The position numbers and the translations under genes were made by a program. DNA of 64,000 nt from Microvirga arsenatis (GTDB taxonomy: Bacteria; Pseudomonadota; Alphaproteobacteria; Rhizobiales; Beijerinckiaceae): assembly GCF_009910705.1 (NCBI RefSeq), contig NZ_JAAAXJ010000003.1, positions 1-64,000 on the forward strand, read 5' to 3'. The notes beneath the pieces were generated by a model. That model was not told where the DNA came from. It ran no database searches and saw only the letters and a program-made list of their open reading frames with translations. How positions within the stretch are numbered: the first letter of the stretch is position 1; each line of letters begins with the position of its first letter. Below are positions 18,256 to 30,601 of the stretch, piece after piece.

Positions 18256-21200
18256 TTGAACCCCCTGTCCTCCGCCATCCGGCGGCGCGCCCTGTCGACC
18301 CGCGCCCGTCTCGTCCTCCTCGTCACCGCCGTCCTGGTCCCGGTCGTGGCATTCGCGTCGCTGCTCCTGTGGCAGTTTGCGGCCACGGAGCGTGTTCGCC
18401 ACCAGGCGGAGGCCCTCGAGCTCTCGCAGCGGGTTTCCGCCGTCATCGACCGCGAGCTGGACGGGCTGACCGGCGCCCTGGAAGCCCTGACCACGTCGCC
18501 GGCTCTCCAGGCGGGTGGAGATCTTGCCGTTTTCGACGCCCAGGCCCGGGCTCTCCTGCGCCGGCGCGGCTCCTTCGTGACCATGCGGGACCGGACGGGC
18601 AAGCAGATCATCAATACCGGCCGGCCCTTCGGATCGCCCCTGCCGGACTGGGACGATCCGGTCGTGCTGACGGCGGACCGCCAGGTCTTCGAAACCGGTC
18701 GGCCGGTGGTTTCGGATCTCTATACCGGCGCTGCGACCCAGCGGAAGCTGGTGCAGATCGATGCGCCTGTGTTCCGGGATGGGGCGGTGGCCTATGCCCT
18801 CAGCATAGCCCTCGAACCTGCCCGGCTGGCGGACATCCTCACGGCTTCGGCTCCACCCGACTGGACGATCGCCATCGTCGACCGCAATAACCGGGTCATC
18901 GCCCGCTCGCGCCAGCATGAGCGGTATGTGGGAAGCGAGGCGACGGCCGATCTTCGCGCCAACACGACCGGTTCCGGCGGCATCTGGCTCGGCCGCAACC
19001 TGGAGGGAGCGGAAGTCCTCGGGGCCTACACCCGCTCGTCCTTCTCCGGCTGGCGTGTCGCGGTCGGGGTTCCCACCGCCCTCATCGAGGCTCCGGTCCG
19101 GCGCATCACGGGAATCCTGATCGGGACGTCGGCCGTCGTCCTGGTGCTGTCCGGCGCCCTGGCGATCTGGTTCGCCAGGGGGATTGCCAAACCGCTCCGC
19201 CAGCTGACGGAGGTCGCCCGGCGCGTCGGCCAGGGGGAGCATGCGCCGGCTCTGGCAACGGGCCTGAGGGAGGCCAACGAGATCAGCGATGCGCTCGCCG
19301 CCGCGGCAGTCGCCCTTCGCGAGCGCGAGCAGGAGCGGGACAGGGCCGAGGCGCTCAACACGGAACTCGCGGCGCTGGTCGAGAACTCGTCGGACTTCAT
19401 CGGCATCGCCGACACCCAACTCAACATCCTGTTCGTCAACGATGCGGGCCGGGCGCTCGTCGGGCTTGAGAGCATGGAGAAGGCCCGCCGCACCCGGGTT
19501 CCGGACTTCTTCGATCCGGCCGAGCACGGGCGCCTTCAGGAGGAGGTCTTTCCTGCTGTCGTCGAGCGGGGGCGCTGGTCCGGCGAGCTGACGTTCCGCC
19601 ACTTCGCGACGGGCGAGCGCATTTCCGTCATCTACGACGTCTTCCGCATCGACGATCCCGAGACGGGGCAGCCTATCCGCTATGGCACCGTCACCCGCAA
19701 CATCACCGAGCGCAAGCGGGCCGAACGGCAGCTCGCCGAGAGCGAGGCTCGCCTCAAGACCGTGTTCGACACGGTGCCGGTCGGCATCGTCCTGGCCGAG
19801 GCACCCTCGGGGCGCATCGTGGCCGGCAATGCCCAGGTGGAGCGCATCTTCGGCCATCCGGTCCTGCCGTCGCCGAACGTCGAGAGCTATCGGGAATGGA
19901 TCGGCTATCATGCCGACGGACGCCGGGTGGACGCCGCCGAGTATCCGCTCGCGCGGGCGCTTCAGGGCGGGGAGGAAAGGCCGGAGCTCGAGATCCTCTA
20001 CGAGCGCGGCGACGGGCGTCGCACATGGGTCTATCTGATCGGAGCGCCCATCCGCGACGTGCAAGGGCGGATCGTCGGAGGACTCGTGGCCTGTCTCGAC
20101 ATCGACCGCCAGAAGCGGGCCGAGGAGGAACTGCGGGAGCTCAATGCCACCCTGGAGCGCAGGGTCGAGGATGCCATCGCCGAGCGCGACCGGATCTGGC
20201 GCCTGTCGGCCGAGATCATGCTGGTGGCGCGGTTCGACGGCGAGATCGTCGCCGTCAATCCGGCCTGGACGGCCATTCTCGGCTGGAGCGACACGGAGCT
20301 GGTGGGAGGCTCGTTCCTGGATCTCGTCCATCCCGACGACCGGGAGAGCACCCTCGCCGAGGCGGGCCGCCTCTCGGAGGGGCACACCACCCTGCGGTTC
20401 GAAAACCGCTACCGGCACAAGGATGGCAGCTATCGCTGGCTGTCCTGGACGGCCGTGCCCGACCGGAACTTCATCCACGCCATCGCCCGCGACGTCACCG
20501 CAGAGCGGGAAGCCGCCGAGGTCCTGCGCAGGACCGAGGAGCAGCTTCGGCAGTCGCAGAAGATGGAGGTGGTGGGCCAGCTCACGGGCGGCGTCGCGCA
20601 CGACTTCAACAACCTGCTCACCGTCATCACCGGCCATCTCGACATCGCGCAGCGACGCATCGAGGCCACGCAAGGCGACGCGCGCCTGATGCGCAACATC
20701 CAGAACGCCCTTGAAGGCGCGCAGCGCGCGGCGGTTCTGACCCACCGCCTGCTCGCCTTCTCGCGACAATCGCCGCTCCAGCCCGAGGTGGTGGATCTCA
20801 ACAAGCTCGTCTCCGGCATGTCGGACCTGATCCGGCGCACATTGGGCGAGACGATCTCCATCGAAACGGTGCTGGCCGGCGGCCTCTGGCGCACGGAGGC
20901 CGATCCGAACCAGGTGGAGAGCGCCATCCTGAACCTGTGCGTCAACGCGCGCGATGCCATGCCCGGGGGCGGCAAGCTCACCATCGAGACCGCCAACACC
21001 TATCTGGACGACGGCTACCCGGCGGTCTCGCGCGGCGACGTGAAGGCGGGGCAATACGTGATGGTTGCGGTCTGCGATACCGGCACCGGCATGCCGCCGG
21101 AGGTGCGGGACCGGGTGTTCGAGCCCTTCTTCACCACGAAGCCGGTAGGCAAGGGAACCGGCCTGGGCCTGAGCCAGGTCTACGGCTTTGCCAAGCAGTC

Positions 21201-21705
21201 CGGCGGCCATGCGGCGATCTATTCGGAAGTGGGCGAGGGCACGACCGTGAAGCTCTACTTCCCCCGTCTCATGCGGGCCGCTCAGGACAAGGCCGAGACG
21301 GCGGCGGCAGGGACCATCCCGCTTCAGAGAGGCCGCGGCGAGACCATCCTCGTGGTCGAGGACGAGGACATGGTGCGGGAGTTCACGGTCTCAGCCCTGG
21401 AGGAGGCGGGCTACACGGTGCTGGCCGCGGCCGACGGCCCGAGCGGCCTCGCCCTGCTGAAGGCTCATCCCGAGATCGATCTCCTGTTCACCGACGTGGT
21501 GCTCGCAGGCCCGCTCAACGGCCGCAAGGTTGCCGACGAGGCCCTGAGGCAGCGCCCGGGCCTGAAGGTGCTCTTCACCACCGGCTACACCCGCAATGCC
21601 ATCGTGCATCACGGACGCCTGGATGAGGGCGTCGACCTGATCACCAAGCCGTTCACCGCGAAGGATCTGGCGGCGAAGGTGAGGCGCGTGCTGGAAGGCG
21701 AGTGA
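18256..21705 (+). CDS. Membrane hybrid sensor histidine kinase with three PAS domains and receiver
   Basis: 1149 residues. TM1 is at about 19-43, then a periplasmic sensor of about 240 residues (Cache-like), TM2 at about 283-305, and a HAMP linker. Three PAS/PAC modules follow (roughly 370-490, 495-620, 640-755, each ending near an ITERKRAE/DRQKRAEEE/TAEREAAE linker). Next come a HisKA-type domain with phospho-acceptor H782 (GGVAHDFNNLL) and an HATPase with GTGMPPEVRDRVFEPF and GTGLGLSQV. A C-terminal receiver has the acidic pair in VVEDED and phospho-acceptor D1080 in LLFTDVV. The only fitting start is a TTG at 18256 behind AAGAAGAG. No separate response regulator is adjacent, so it is an orphan; the signal is unknown. 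Confidence 0.93.
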   Translation: MNPLSSAIRRRALSTRARLVLLVTAVLVPVVAFASLLLWQFAATERVRHQAEALELSQRVSAVIDRELDGLTGALEALTTSPALQAGGDLAVFDAQARALLRRRGSFVTMRDRTGKQIINTGRPFGSPLPDWDDPVVLTADRQVFETGRPVVSDLYTGAATQRKLVQIDAPVFRDGAVAYALSIALEPARLADILTASAPPDWTIAIVDRNNRVIARSRQHERYVGSEATADLRANTTGSGGIWLGRNLEGAEVLGAYTRSSFSGWRVAVGVPTALIEAPVRRITGILIGTSAVVLVLSGALAIWFARGIAKPLRQLTEVARRVGQGEHAPALATGLREANEISDALAAAAVALREREQERDRAEALNTELAALVENSSDFIGIADTQLNILFVNDAGRALVGLESMEKARRTRVPDFFDPAEHGRLQEEVFPAVVERGRWSGELTFRHFATGERISVIYDVFRIDDPETGQPIRYGTVTRNITERKRAERQLAESEARLKTVFDTVPVGIVLAEAPSGRIVAGNAQVERIFGHPVLPSPNVESYREWIGYHADGRRVDAAEYPLARALQGGEERPELEILYERGDGRRTWVYLIGAPIRDVQGRIVGGLVACLDIDRQKRAEEELRELNATLERRVEDAIAERDRIWRLSAEIMLVARFDGEIVAVNPAWTAILGWSDTELVGGSFLDLVHPDDRESTLAEAGRLSEGHTTLRFENRYRHKDGSYRWLSWTAVPDRNFIHAIARDVTAEREAAEVLRRTEEQLRQSQKMEVVGQLTGGVAHDFNNLLTVITGHLDIAQRRIEATQGDARLMRNIQNALEGAQRAAVLTHRLLAFSRQSPLQPEVVDLNKLVSGMSDLIRRTLGETISIETVLAGGLWRTEADPNQVESAILNLCVNARDAMPGGGKLTIETANTYLDDGYPAVSRGDVKAGQYVMVAVCDTGTGMPPEVRDRVFEPFFTTKPVGKGTGLGLSQVYGFAKQSGGHAAIYSEVGEGTTVKLYFPRLMRAAQDKAETAAAGTIPLQRGRGETILVVEDEDMVREFTVSALEEAGYTVLAAADGPSGLALLKAHPEIDLLFTDVVLAGPLNGRKVADEALRQRPGLKVLFTTGYTRNAIVHHGRLDEGVDLITKPFTAKDLAAKVRRVLEGE

Positions 21706-21719
21706 GAGATCGGCTGCGA

Positions 21720-21743
21720 GGCCCCGCCCTTGCAGGCGGGGCC
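21720..21743. terminator. Stem-loop between convergent kinase and glpV genes
   Basis: Perfect 9-bp GC-rich stem (21720-21728 with 21735-21743), six-base loop, between two gene ends 46 bp apart. There is no T run on either side, so termination is plausible but not certain. Confidence 0.6.
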
Positions 21744-21751
21744 ATGCTGCA

Positions 21752-23515
21752 TCAGCTGCGCTTCGGCGGGTTGGCCGGCCAGCTCTTGATGAGCGTGTCG
21801 TAGTCGACCGTCTCACCCTTCGGCTTCTCGTTCGCCAGCTTGCGCTGGGGCGCGATGGTGCCGGCAGCTTCCGCCTTCTTGAACCACTCCTCGGCCGTGG
21901 TCTTCGGGTTCAGCTTCGGCCCGCACTCGCCCTGCACGTTCGCGCGCTCGAGGCGTCCGAGCACCTCGTCCTGGGCTGCGGCGAGGGAATCCATCGCCTG
22001 CTGCGGGGTCTTGGAGCCGGAGGCCGCATCGCCGATGTTCTGCCACCAGAGCTGCGCGAGCTTCGGGTAGTCCGGGATGTTGTTGCCCGTGGGCGTCCAC
22101 TGCACGCGGGCGGGCGAGCGGTAGAACTCCACGAGGCCGCCGAGCTTCGGCGCGCGCTCCGTCATGGACGGGTGCCAGATGTCGCTTTCGCGGATGAAGG
22201 TGAGGCCCACATGGCTCTTCTTCAGCGAGACCGTCTTGGAGGTCACGAACTGCGCGTAGAGCCAGGCCGCCTTGCGGCGTTCCACGGGCGTGGACTTGAG
22301 CAGGGTCCACGAACCGGCATCCTGGTAGCCGAGCTTCATGCCCTCCTTCCAGTAGGAACCCTTCGGCGAGGGTGCCATGCGCCATTTCGGCGTGCCGTCC
22401 GCGTTCACCACCGGAAGGCCCGGCTTCACCATGTCGGCAGTGAAGGCCGTATACCAGAAGATCTGCTGAGCGATGTTGCCCTGCGCCGGCACGGGTCCGG
22501 ATTCGGAGAAGGTCATGCCGGCCGCCTGGGGAGGCGCGTACTTCTTGAGCCAGTCGATATACTTGGCGATCGAGTAGACGGCGGCAGGGCCGTTGGTGTC
22601 GCCGCCGCGCTCCACCGAGGAGCCGACCGGGCGGCAGCCTTCCATGCGCACGCCCCATTCGTCGACGGGCAGGCCGTTCGGGATCCCCTTGTCGCCGTTG
22701 CCGGCCATGGAGAGCCAGGCATCGGTGAAGCGCCAGCCGAGGGAGGGGTCCTTCTTGCCGTAATCCATGTGGCCGTAGACCTTGACCCCATCGATCTCCT
22801 TCACGTCGTTGGTGAAGAATTCGGCGATGTCCTCATAGGCCGACCAGTTCACCGGAACGCCGAGGTCGTAGCCGTACTTGGCCTTGAACTTCTCCTTCAG
22901 GTCCGGGCGCTGGAACCAGTCGTATCGGAACCAGTAGAGGTTCGCGAATTGCTGGTCGGGCAGCTGGTACATCTTGCCGTCGGGCGCGGTGGTGAAGGAT
23001 TTTCCGATGAAGTCGTTGACGTCGAGCATCGGGTTGGTGACGTCCTTGCCCTCGCCCGCCATCCAGTCGTCGAGCGCCACCGCCTGCTTGTAGCGGAAAT
23101 GGGTTCCGATCAGGTCGGAGTCGTTCACCCAGGCATCGTAGATGTTGCGTCCGGACTGCATCTGCGTCTGGATCTTCTCCACCACGTCGCCTTCCTGGAT
23201 CAGGTCGTGGGTGAGCTTGATGCCGGTGATCTCCGAGAAGGCCTTTGCGAGGGTGCGGGCCTCGTATTCATGGGTCGTGATGGTCTCGGAGACCACGTTG
23301 ATCTCCATGCCGACGAAGGGCTTGGCCGCGTTCACGAACCATTCCATCTCCTTCAGCTGCTCGTCCTTGGAGAGCGTGGAGGGCTGGAATTCGCTGTCGA
23401 TCCAGCGGCGCGCTTCTTCCATGCCCGCGAAGGCGGCGCCGGCGCCCAGTGTCATGGCGAGCACGCTCGTCGACACGAAGAGCCGCAAGCGGGGGTGAGT
23501 ATGGGTGAGTTTCAT
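21752..23515 (-). CDS. glpV: Glycerol ABC importer, periplasmic binding protein GlpV
   Basis: 587-residue extracellular solute-binding protein, longer than typical sugar-binding proteins but normal for the Rhizobium GlpV group. The N-terminus RLRLFVSTSVLAMTLGAGAA with cleavage near AFA-G is a Sec signal peptide. Mature sequence motifs include VNVVSETITTHEYEARTLAK-like text near 70-90 and GLPVDEWGVRMEGCRPVGSS in the middle. It is the last gene of the minus-strand cluster glpS-T-P-Q-U-V, whose order matches the glycerol uptake operon described in Rhizobium leguminosarum. It binds glycerol (or a close polyol) in the periplasm for GlpPQ. Assignment rests mainly on operon order and family recognition. 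Confidence 0.85.
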   Translation of the reverse strand: MKLTHTHPRLRLFVSTSVLAMTLGAGAAFAGMEEARRWIDSEFQPSTLSKDEQLKEMEWFVNAAKPFVGMEINVVSETITTHEYEARTLAKAFSEITGIKLTHDLIQEGDVVEKIQTQMQSGRNIYDAWVNDSDLIGTHFRYKQAVALDDWMAGEGKDVTNPMLDVNDFIGKSFTTAPDGKMYQLPDQQFANLYWFRYDWFQRPDLKEKFKAKYGYDLGVPVNWSAYEDIAEFFTNDVKEIDGVKVYGHMDYGKKDPSLGWRFTDAWLSMAGNGDKGIPNGLPVDEWGVRMEGCRPVGSSVERGGDTNGPAAVYSIAKYIDWLKKYAPPQAAGMTFSESGPVPAQGNIAQQIFWYTAFTADMVKPGLPVVNADGTPKWRMAPSPKGSYWKEGMKLGYQDAGSWTLLKSTPVERRKAAWLYAQFVTSKTVSLKKSHVGLTFIRESDIWHPSMTERAPKLGGLVEFYRSPARVQWTPTGNNIPDYPKLAQLWWQNIGDAASGSKTPQQAMDSLAAAQDEVLGRLERANVQGECGPKLNPKTTAEEWFKKAEAAGTIAPQRKLANEKPKGETVDYDTLIKSWPANPPKRS

Positions 23516-23607
23516 TCATTCCTCCCAAGTTGTGCCCTGCCGGCTGAGGCGCCGGTCTTGGTCCCTGGGGTCCGGGCGAACCGAAGGGTGTTATGGTCCT
23601 GCGCGTC

Positions 23608-23889
23608 TCACACGTAGCGGAACACCGCTGCCGCGAAGAGAAGCGAAAGGGCGGAGGCCCACCACAGGTCGAGGCCGACGAGGCCGAGCCAGGCGAGGTG
23701 GATGAAGGCGGAGCCGAGGAGCGAGATGAAGAGCCGGTCGCCCCGCGTGGTCGGGATGCGCAGGACGCCGACGCGCTCCGTCTCCGGCCGGTAGATCGCC
23801 AGAAGCGTCATGATCAGCAGGAGGCTTGCGATGGCGGCGAAGAAGAGGCCGGTCTGCCAAGTCCAGGCCATCCAGGCGAGATCGGGCAT
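23608..23889 (-). CDS. glpU: Small membrane protein GlpU (DUF2160)
   Basis: 93-residue protein with three hydrophobic segments (about 12-33, 53-72 and 74-91) and a conserved loop AIYRPETERVGVLRIPTTRG. This is the DUF2160 family, found almost only inside GlpSTPQUV-type transporter operons. Role unknown; it may be an accessory subunit of the membrane complex. Starts at the ATG 23887-23889, 11 bases after the glpQ stop, with an AGGAGAG-type ribosome site. The large frame running upstream from here is out-of-frame reading of glpQ. Confidence 0.88.
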   Translation of the reverse strand: MPDLAWMAWTWQTGLFFAAIASLLLIMTLLAIYRPETERVGVLRIPTTRGDRLFISLLGSAFIHLAWLGLVGLDLWWASALSLLFAAAVFRYV

Positions 23890-23900
23890 GGTGCTCTCCT

Positions 23901-26775
<2,875 letters not shown>

Positions 26776-26785
26776 GGCTTTCCCC

Positions 26786-27874
26786 TCAAGCCGCTTTCTG
26801 CGCCGGGTCGCCGGCCGCGAGGCGGCCATGCCCATCGAACAGGAACAGGTGTCGCAGGTCGAGATAGGCCGTGACGGCGGATTTCGGCTCCAGCCGTCGG
26901 ACACCCGGCACGAGCGCCACGAGCCGGTGCTCGCCGGCATCGAGGTGCACATAGCTTTCCGACCCGGTGATCTCCGCCACGGACACCGTTGCGGGGAGGG
27001 CGATCTCCTCGCCTCCGCCGGGATCGAGCGTGAGATGATGGGCCCGGAAGCCGACCGTGTACTCGCCGTCGGGCACGGTGGCGAGGGTGCCGCCGGCATG
27101 GATCTGCCCGCCGGCGCTCAGCGTCGCGCTGGCGCCCGACTTGACCGCGTGCAGGATATTCAACGGCGGGTCCGAGAAGACGCGGGCCGTGGTCAGGTCG
27201 CGGGGGCGGCGATAGACCTGCGGCGTCGGCCCGAACTGCGTCACCCGGCCCTCGAAGAGGGTCGCGGTGTTGCCGCCGAGCAGCAGGGCCTCCGTGGGCT
27301 CGGTCGTGGCATAGACGAAGATGGCGCCCGAAGCCGCGAAGACGCGGGGCAGTTCCTCGCGAAGCTCCTCGCGGAGCTTGTAGTCGAGATTGGCGAGGGG
27401 CTCGTCGAGCAGAACCAGGTCGGCCCCCTTCACCAGAGCCCGCGCGATCGCGGTTCGCTGCTGCTGGCCGCCGGAGAGGTTGAGCGGCTTGCGGTCGAGG
27501 TAGGGTTCAAGCTTGAGCAGCCTGGCGGCATCGCGCACGCGCGCCTCGATCTCGTTCTGGGGCAGGCCGGAGACGCGCAGGGGCGAGGCGATGTTCTCGA
27601 AGACGGTGAGCGAAGGGTAGTTGATGAACTGCTGGTACACCATCGCCACGCTGCGCCGCTGCACGGCCCAGCCGGTCACGTCCTTGCCGTCGACGAGGAT
27701 GCGGCCGCTCGTGGGCGCATCGAGCCCGGCCATGAGGCGCATGAGGGAGGTCTTGCCCGAGAGCGTTGCTCCGAGCAGCACGTTCAGGGAGCCGCGCTCG
27801 AGGGTCAGATCGACATCATGGATGTGAGTGGAGGCCCCGACCTTCTTCGAGACCCCTTCAAGAACGAGGGTCAT
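26786..27874 (-). CDS. glpS: Glycerol ABC importer ATPase GlpS (degenerate H-loop)
   Basis: 362 residues from the ATG 27872-27874, which has GGGAG seven bases upstream; a start 13 codons earlier is less likely. Walker A is the unusual but legal GATLSGKT (35-42). The Q-loop (VYQQFINYP), signature LSGGQ (133-137) and Walker B LVLLDEP (153-159) are intact, but the H-loop histidine is T191 ([10 protein letters not shown]). A TOBE-like C-terminal domain follows. First gene of the glp operon; the 441-bp region upstream must hold the operon promoter. GlpS and GlpT are expected to form a heterodimer with one consensus and one degenerate ATP site. Confidence 0.9.
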   Translation of the reverse strand: MTLVLEGVSKKVGASTHIHDVDLTLERGSLNVLLGATLSGKTSLMRLMAGLDAPTSGRILVDGKDVTGWAVQRRSVAMVYQQFINYPSLTVFENIASPLRVSGLPQNEIEARVRDAARLLKLEPYLDRKPLNLSGGQQQRTAIARALVKGADLVLLDEPLANLDYKLREELREELPRVFAASGAIFVYATTEPTEALLLGGNTATLFEGRVTQFGPTPQVYRRPRDLTTARVFSDPPLNILHAVKSGASATLSAGGQIHAGGTLATVPDGEYTVGFRAHHLTLDPGGGEEIALPATVSVAEITGSESYVHLDAGEHRLVALVPGVRRLEPKSAVTAYLDLRHLFLFDGHGRLAAGDPAQKAA

Positions 27875-28315
27875 CGGCACTCCCTGGAACGACGAAGCTG
27901 CCGGACATGACAAAGGCAGGACGAGGGGGCAGGCGCATGCGGCTCGATGCCCGGCGCTGCGGCCTCTTGCACTGCCTCATGAAGCCCGCTGCGAATGCGT
28001 GCCTCATGCATCGTTACGTTGTGCAACGTCGCGGTATCCCACAGGCCCAAGAGCGCTTCTCCCGGCTTCGGACCCCCTGAATCTCGGCTTTCTTCTTATT
28101 GTTACGGCGAAGGTATCTTGCCCCTCTGGCGAAAGCAACCGGCTGCGATCGACCCGACGCGGTCTTTCGAGCGACTGGGTCAACGCGCGATCATGCATCG
28201 GACCTTGACGCTGGGTCATTCGAATTGAACCCGAGCCTTGCTCGGGAGTTCACGCCTCGTGCGCCGCACCCGCTTCGCAAGGATTGCGGGACGTCGGATC
28301 TCTCGGGAGAGCGTC
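27875..28315. other. Divergent 441-bp control region between glpS and the SDR gene
   Basis: No convincing gene. It should contain the glp operon promoter on the minus strand. Two symmetric elements stand out: ACGTTG-TG-CAACGT at 28016-28029, a possible operator about 142 bases upstream of the glpS start, and CCCGAG-CCTTG-CTCGGG at 28230-28246, a stem-loop about 70 bases before the SDR start. No glycerol kinase, glycerol-3-phosphate dehydrogenase or glpR repressor gene is adjacent, so the regulator is elsewhere. Confidence 0.5.
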
Positions 28316-29104
28316 ATGCCGGACAATGCCAAGCCCCTTGCCGTCGTCACCGGCGCCTCGACCGGGATCGGCTATGAACTGGCCAAGCTTTGCGCGCAGA
28401 ATGGGTACGACCTCGTGATTGCCGCCGATCAGGCTGCGATCCAGGACGCAGCCGGGGACTTCCAGGCCCTCGGCGCCGCGGTCGATTCGCTGCAAGTCGA
28501 TCTCGCGACCCTGGAGGGTGTCGACCGGCTCTATGCCGCCCTCAGGGGCAGGCCGGTGGATGCGCTCCTCGCCAATGCGGGTCACGGCCTCGGGCATGCA
28601 TTCCTGGACCAGGACTTCACCCAGGTCCGGCACGTGATCGACACCAACATCACGGGCACGATCTACCTGATCCAGAAGGTGGGGCGGGACATGCGGGCCC
28701 GGGGCGAGGGGCGCATCCTCATCACCGGCTCCATCGCCGGGTTCATGCCGGGCACGTTCCAGGCCGTCTACAACGGCACCAAGGCCTTCATCGATTCCTT
28801 CTCCTTCGCCCTGAGGAACGAGCTGAAGGACACGGGCGTGACGGTGACGTGCCTCATGCCCGGCGCGACCGATACCGAGTTCTTCGAGCGCGCCGGCATG
28901 CTGGACACCAAGGTCGGCCAGGACAGGAAGGACGATCCCGCGGACGTGGCCAAGGTCGGGTTCGAGGCGATGATGCGCGGCGACGGGGACGTGGTGAGCG
29001 GATGGAAGAACAAGATCACCACCGCGATTGCCTCCATCACGCCGGCCGGCATGCTGGCCGAGCAGCATCGCAAGATGGCCGAGCCGGGATCGGGCCAGAG
29101 CTGA
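28316..29104 (+). CDS. Short-chain dehydrogenase/reductase
   Basis: 262 residues from the ATG at 28316, chosen because GGGAGA precedes it and the Rossmann fold begins at once (AVVTGASTGIGYELA, residues 9-23). NAG motif LLANAGHG, the catalytic serine in ITGSIAG, and Y-x-x-x-K as YNGTKAF are all present, so this is an active classical SDR. NAD versus NADP preference and substrate are not determined. A C-terminal extension (ITPAGMLAEQHRKMAEPG) resembles membrane- or oligomer-associated SDRs of Rhizobiales. It stands alone, about 110 bp before the FAD dehydrogenase gene. Confidence 0.9.
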   Translation: MPDNAKPLAVVTGASTGIGYELAKLCAQNGYDLVIAADQAAIQDAAGDFQALGAAVDSLQVDLATLEGVDRLYAALRGRPVDALLANAGHGLGHAFLDQDFTQVRHVIDTNITGTIYLIQKVGRDMRARGEGRILITGSIAGFMPGTFQAVYNGTKAFIDSFSFALRNELKDTGVTVTCLMPGATDTEFFERAGMLDTKVGQDRKDDPADVAKVGFEAMMRGDGDVVSGWKNKITTAIASITPAGMLAEQHRKMAEPGSGQS

Positions 29105-29215
29105 GCCCGTCCGGTTGCAGCGTCGCGCCTCGAAGGGTCGGTTGACGATCCCGCTCCGATGGGCGAGGAGCGGCTTGCAGGGCCGTCACGCGCCCTGGCT
29201 GCAAGGGATTGTGCG

Positions 29216-30601
29216 ATGATGCCGAGGGATTTGCTGGAGCGCCTGACGGGCCTGCTCGGACCGGCGGCCGTCCTCGCGGAGGGACCGGACCTGGAGCCCT
29301 ATGCGGTGGATTGGCGCAAGCTCTTCCCCGGAAAGCCGGCCTGCGTCGTCCGCCCGTCCTCGGCGGAGCAGGTGGCCGGGATCGTGCGGATCTGCCGCGA
29401 GGCCGGTGCCGCCATCGTGCCCCAGGGCGGCAACACGGGGCTCGCCGGCGGGGCGGTGCCTGACGCCTCGGGAACCCAGGTCGTCCTGTCCCTCAATCGC
29501 ATGGCGGCGATTCGCAACGTCGATCCCGTGGGGCTCACCCTCGAAGCGGAGGCGGGCTGCATCCTCAAGGTCGCCCAGGATGCGGCCGCCGCTGCAGGTC
29601 GCCTGCTGCCGATCAGCCTTGCCGCGGAAGGCTCGGCCACCATCGGGGGCGTGGTGGCGGCCAATGCGGGCGGCGTGAACGTGCTGCGCTACGGCATGAC
29701 CCGCAGCCTCGTGCTCGGCCTCGAGGTGGTTCTGCCCGACGGGACGATTGCCAATGGCCTGCGCCGCCTGCGCAAGGACAATGCGGGCTACGACTGGAAG
29801 CAGCTCTTCATCGGCAGCGAGGGGACGCTCGGGATCGTCACGGCGGCGATCTTAAGGCTCCTGCCGCGGCCGAAGCATTCCGTGACGGCGCTGCTCTCGG
29901 TGGTGGATCCTGCCGCCGCCCTGCGGCTCCTCGAGCTCGCCCAGGACGAGCTGGGCGACCAGATCTCCGCCTTCGAGCTGATCTCGGCCACCTCCATGCA
30001 GCTCGTCGCCAAGCATGCGGGCCTGAAGACGCCGATTGCCGAGGGCGAGTGGTTCGTGCTGATCGAGGCGGCCTCCAGCCTCGCGGGCCTGCGCGAGGCG
30101 GCCGAGGCGATGCTGGGCATGGCCTTCGAGCGGGAGATCGCGTTGGACGGGGTGATCGCGGAGTCCGGTGCGCAGGCGGCCCAGCTCTGGGCCCTGCGCG
30201 AGCATGTGACGGAATCGGAGGCGCGCGAGGGCAAGAGCGTGAAGCACGACGTTTCCGTGCCGCTCACGGAGGTGCCCCGCTTCCTGCACGAGGCCGGGGA
30301 GGCGCTCGCCGCGGGCGCGCCGGGAACGCGGGTCAACGCCTTCGGGCATCTCGGCGACGGCAACATCCATTACAACGTGCTCGTCGATCACGGCCACGAT
30401 CCCAATGTCGTGAACCGCATCGTCCACGACATGGTGGCGGCCTTCGGCGGCAGCATCTCGGCGGAGCACGGCATCGGCCAGTACCGGGTGGGCGAGCTGG
30501 CCCGCTATCGCGCCTCGACCGAGATGGAGCTCGCGCGCAGGCTCAAGCGGGCGCTCGATCCGGAGAGCCTGCTCAATCCGGGCAAGGTGCTTCTGCCTTA
30601 A
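29216..30601 (+). CDS. FAD-linked D-2-hydroxyacid dehydrogenase (GlcD / D-2-hydroxyglutarate type)
   Basis: 461 residues from the first of two adjacent ATGs (29216, 29219), preceded by AAGGGA. The PCMH-type FAD-binding domain has GGNTGLAGGAV (about 75-85) and the SAATIGG-like segment AEGSATIGGVVAANAGG. The C-terminal substrate domain has HLGDGNIHYNV with metal/substrate histidines and AEHGIGQYRVGEL near the end. These enzymes oxidise D-lactate, glycolate or D-2-hydroxyglutarate, passing electrons to quinone or ETF. No FeS (GlcF) subunit gene follows, which favours the single-subunit D-2-HG/D-lactate type. Its stop shares TTAA (30598-30601) with the convergent gene. Confidence 0.92.
   Translation: MMPRDLLERLTGLLGPAAVLAEGPDLEPYAVDWRKLFPGKPACVVRPSSAEQVAGIVRICREAGAAIVPQGGNTGLAGGAVPDASGTQVVLSLNRMAAIRNVDPVGLTLEAEAGCILKVAQDAAAAAGRLLPISLAAEGSATIGGVVAANAGGVNVLRYGMTRSLVLGLEVVLPDGTIANGLRRLRKDNAGYDWKQLFIGSEGTLGIVTAAILRLLPRPKHSVTALLSVVDPAAALRLLELAQDELGDQISAFELISATSMQLVAKHAGLKTPIAEGEWFVLIEAASSLAGLREAAEAMLGMAFEREIALDGVIAESGAQAAQLWALREHVTESEAREGKSVKHDVSVPLTEVPRFLHEAGEALAAGAPGTRVNAFGHLGDGNIHYNVLVDHGHDPNVVNRIVHDMVAAFGGSISAEHGIGQYRVGELARYRASTEMELARRLKRALDPESLLNPGKVLLP

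Noticed and set aside
18217..21210. A 997-codon open frame antisense to the hybrid kinase
   Set aside because: Same cause; it covers a gene with complete kinase motifs and shows no domain of its own.
26776..27099. In-frame N-terminal extension of glpT
   Set aside because: The region is the 3' part of glpS in another frame; the ABC domain of GlpT begins right after the ATG at 26775.
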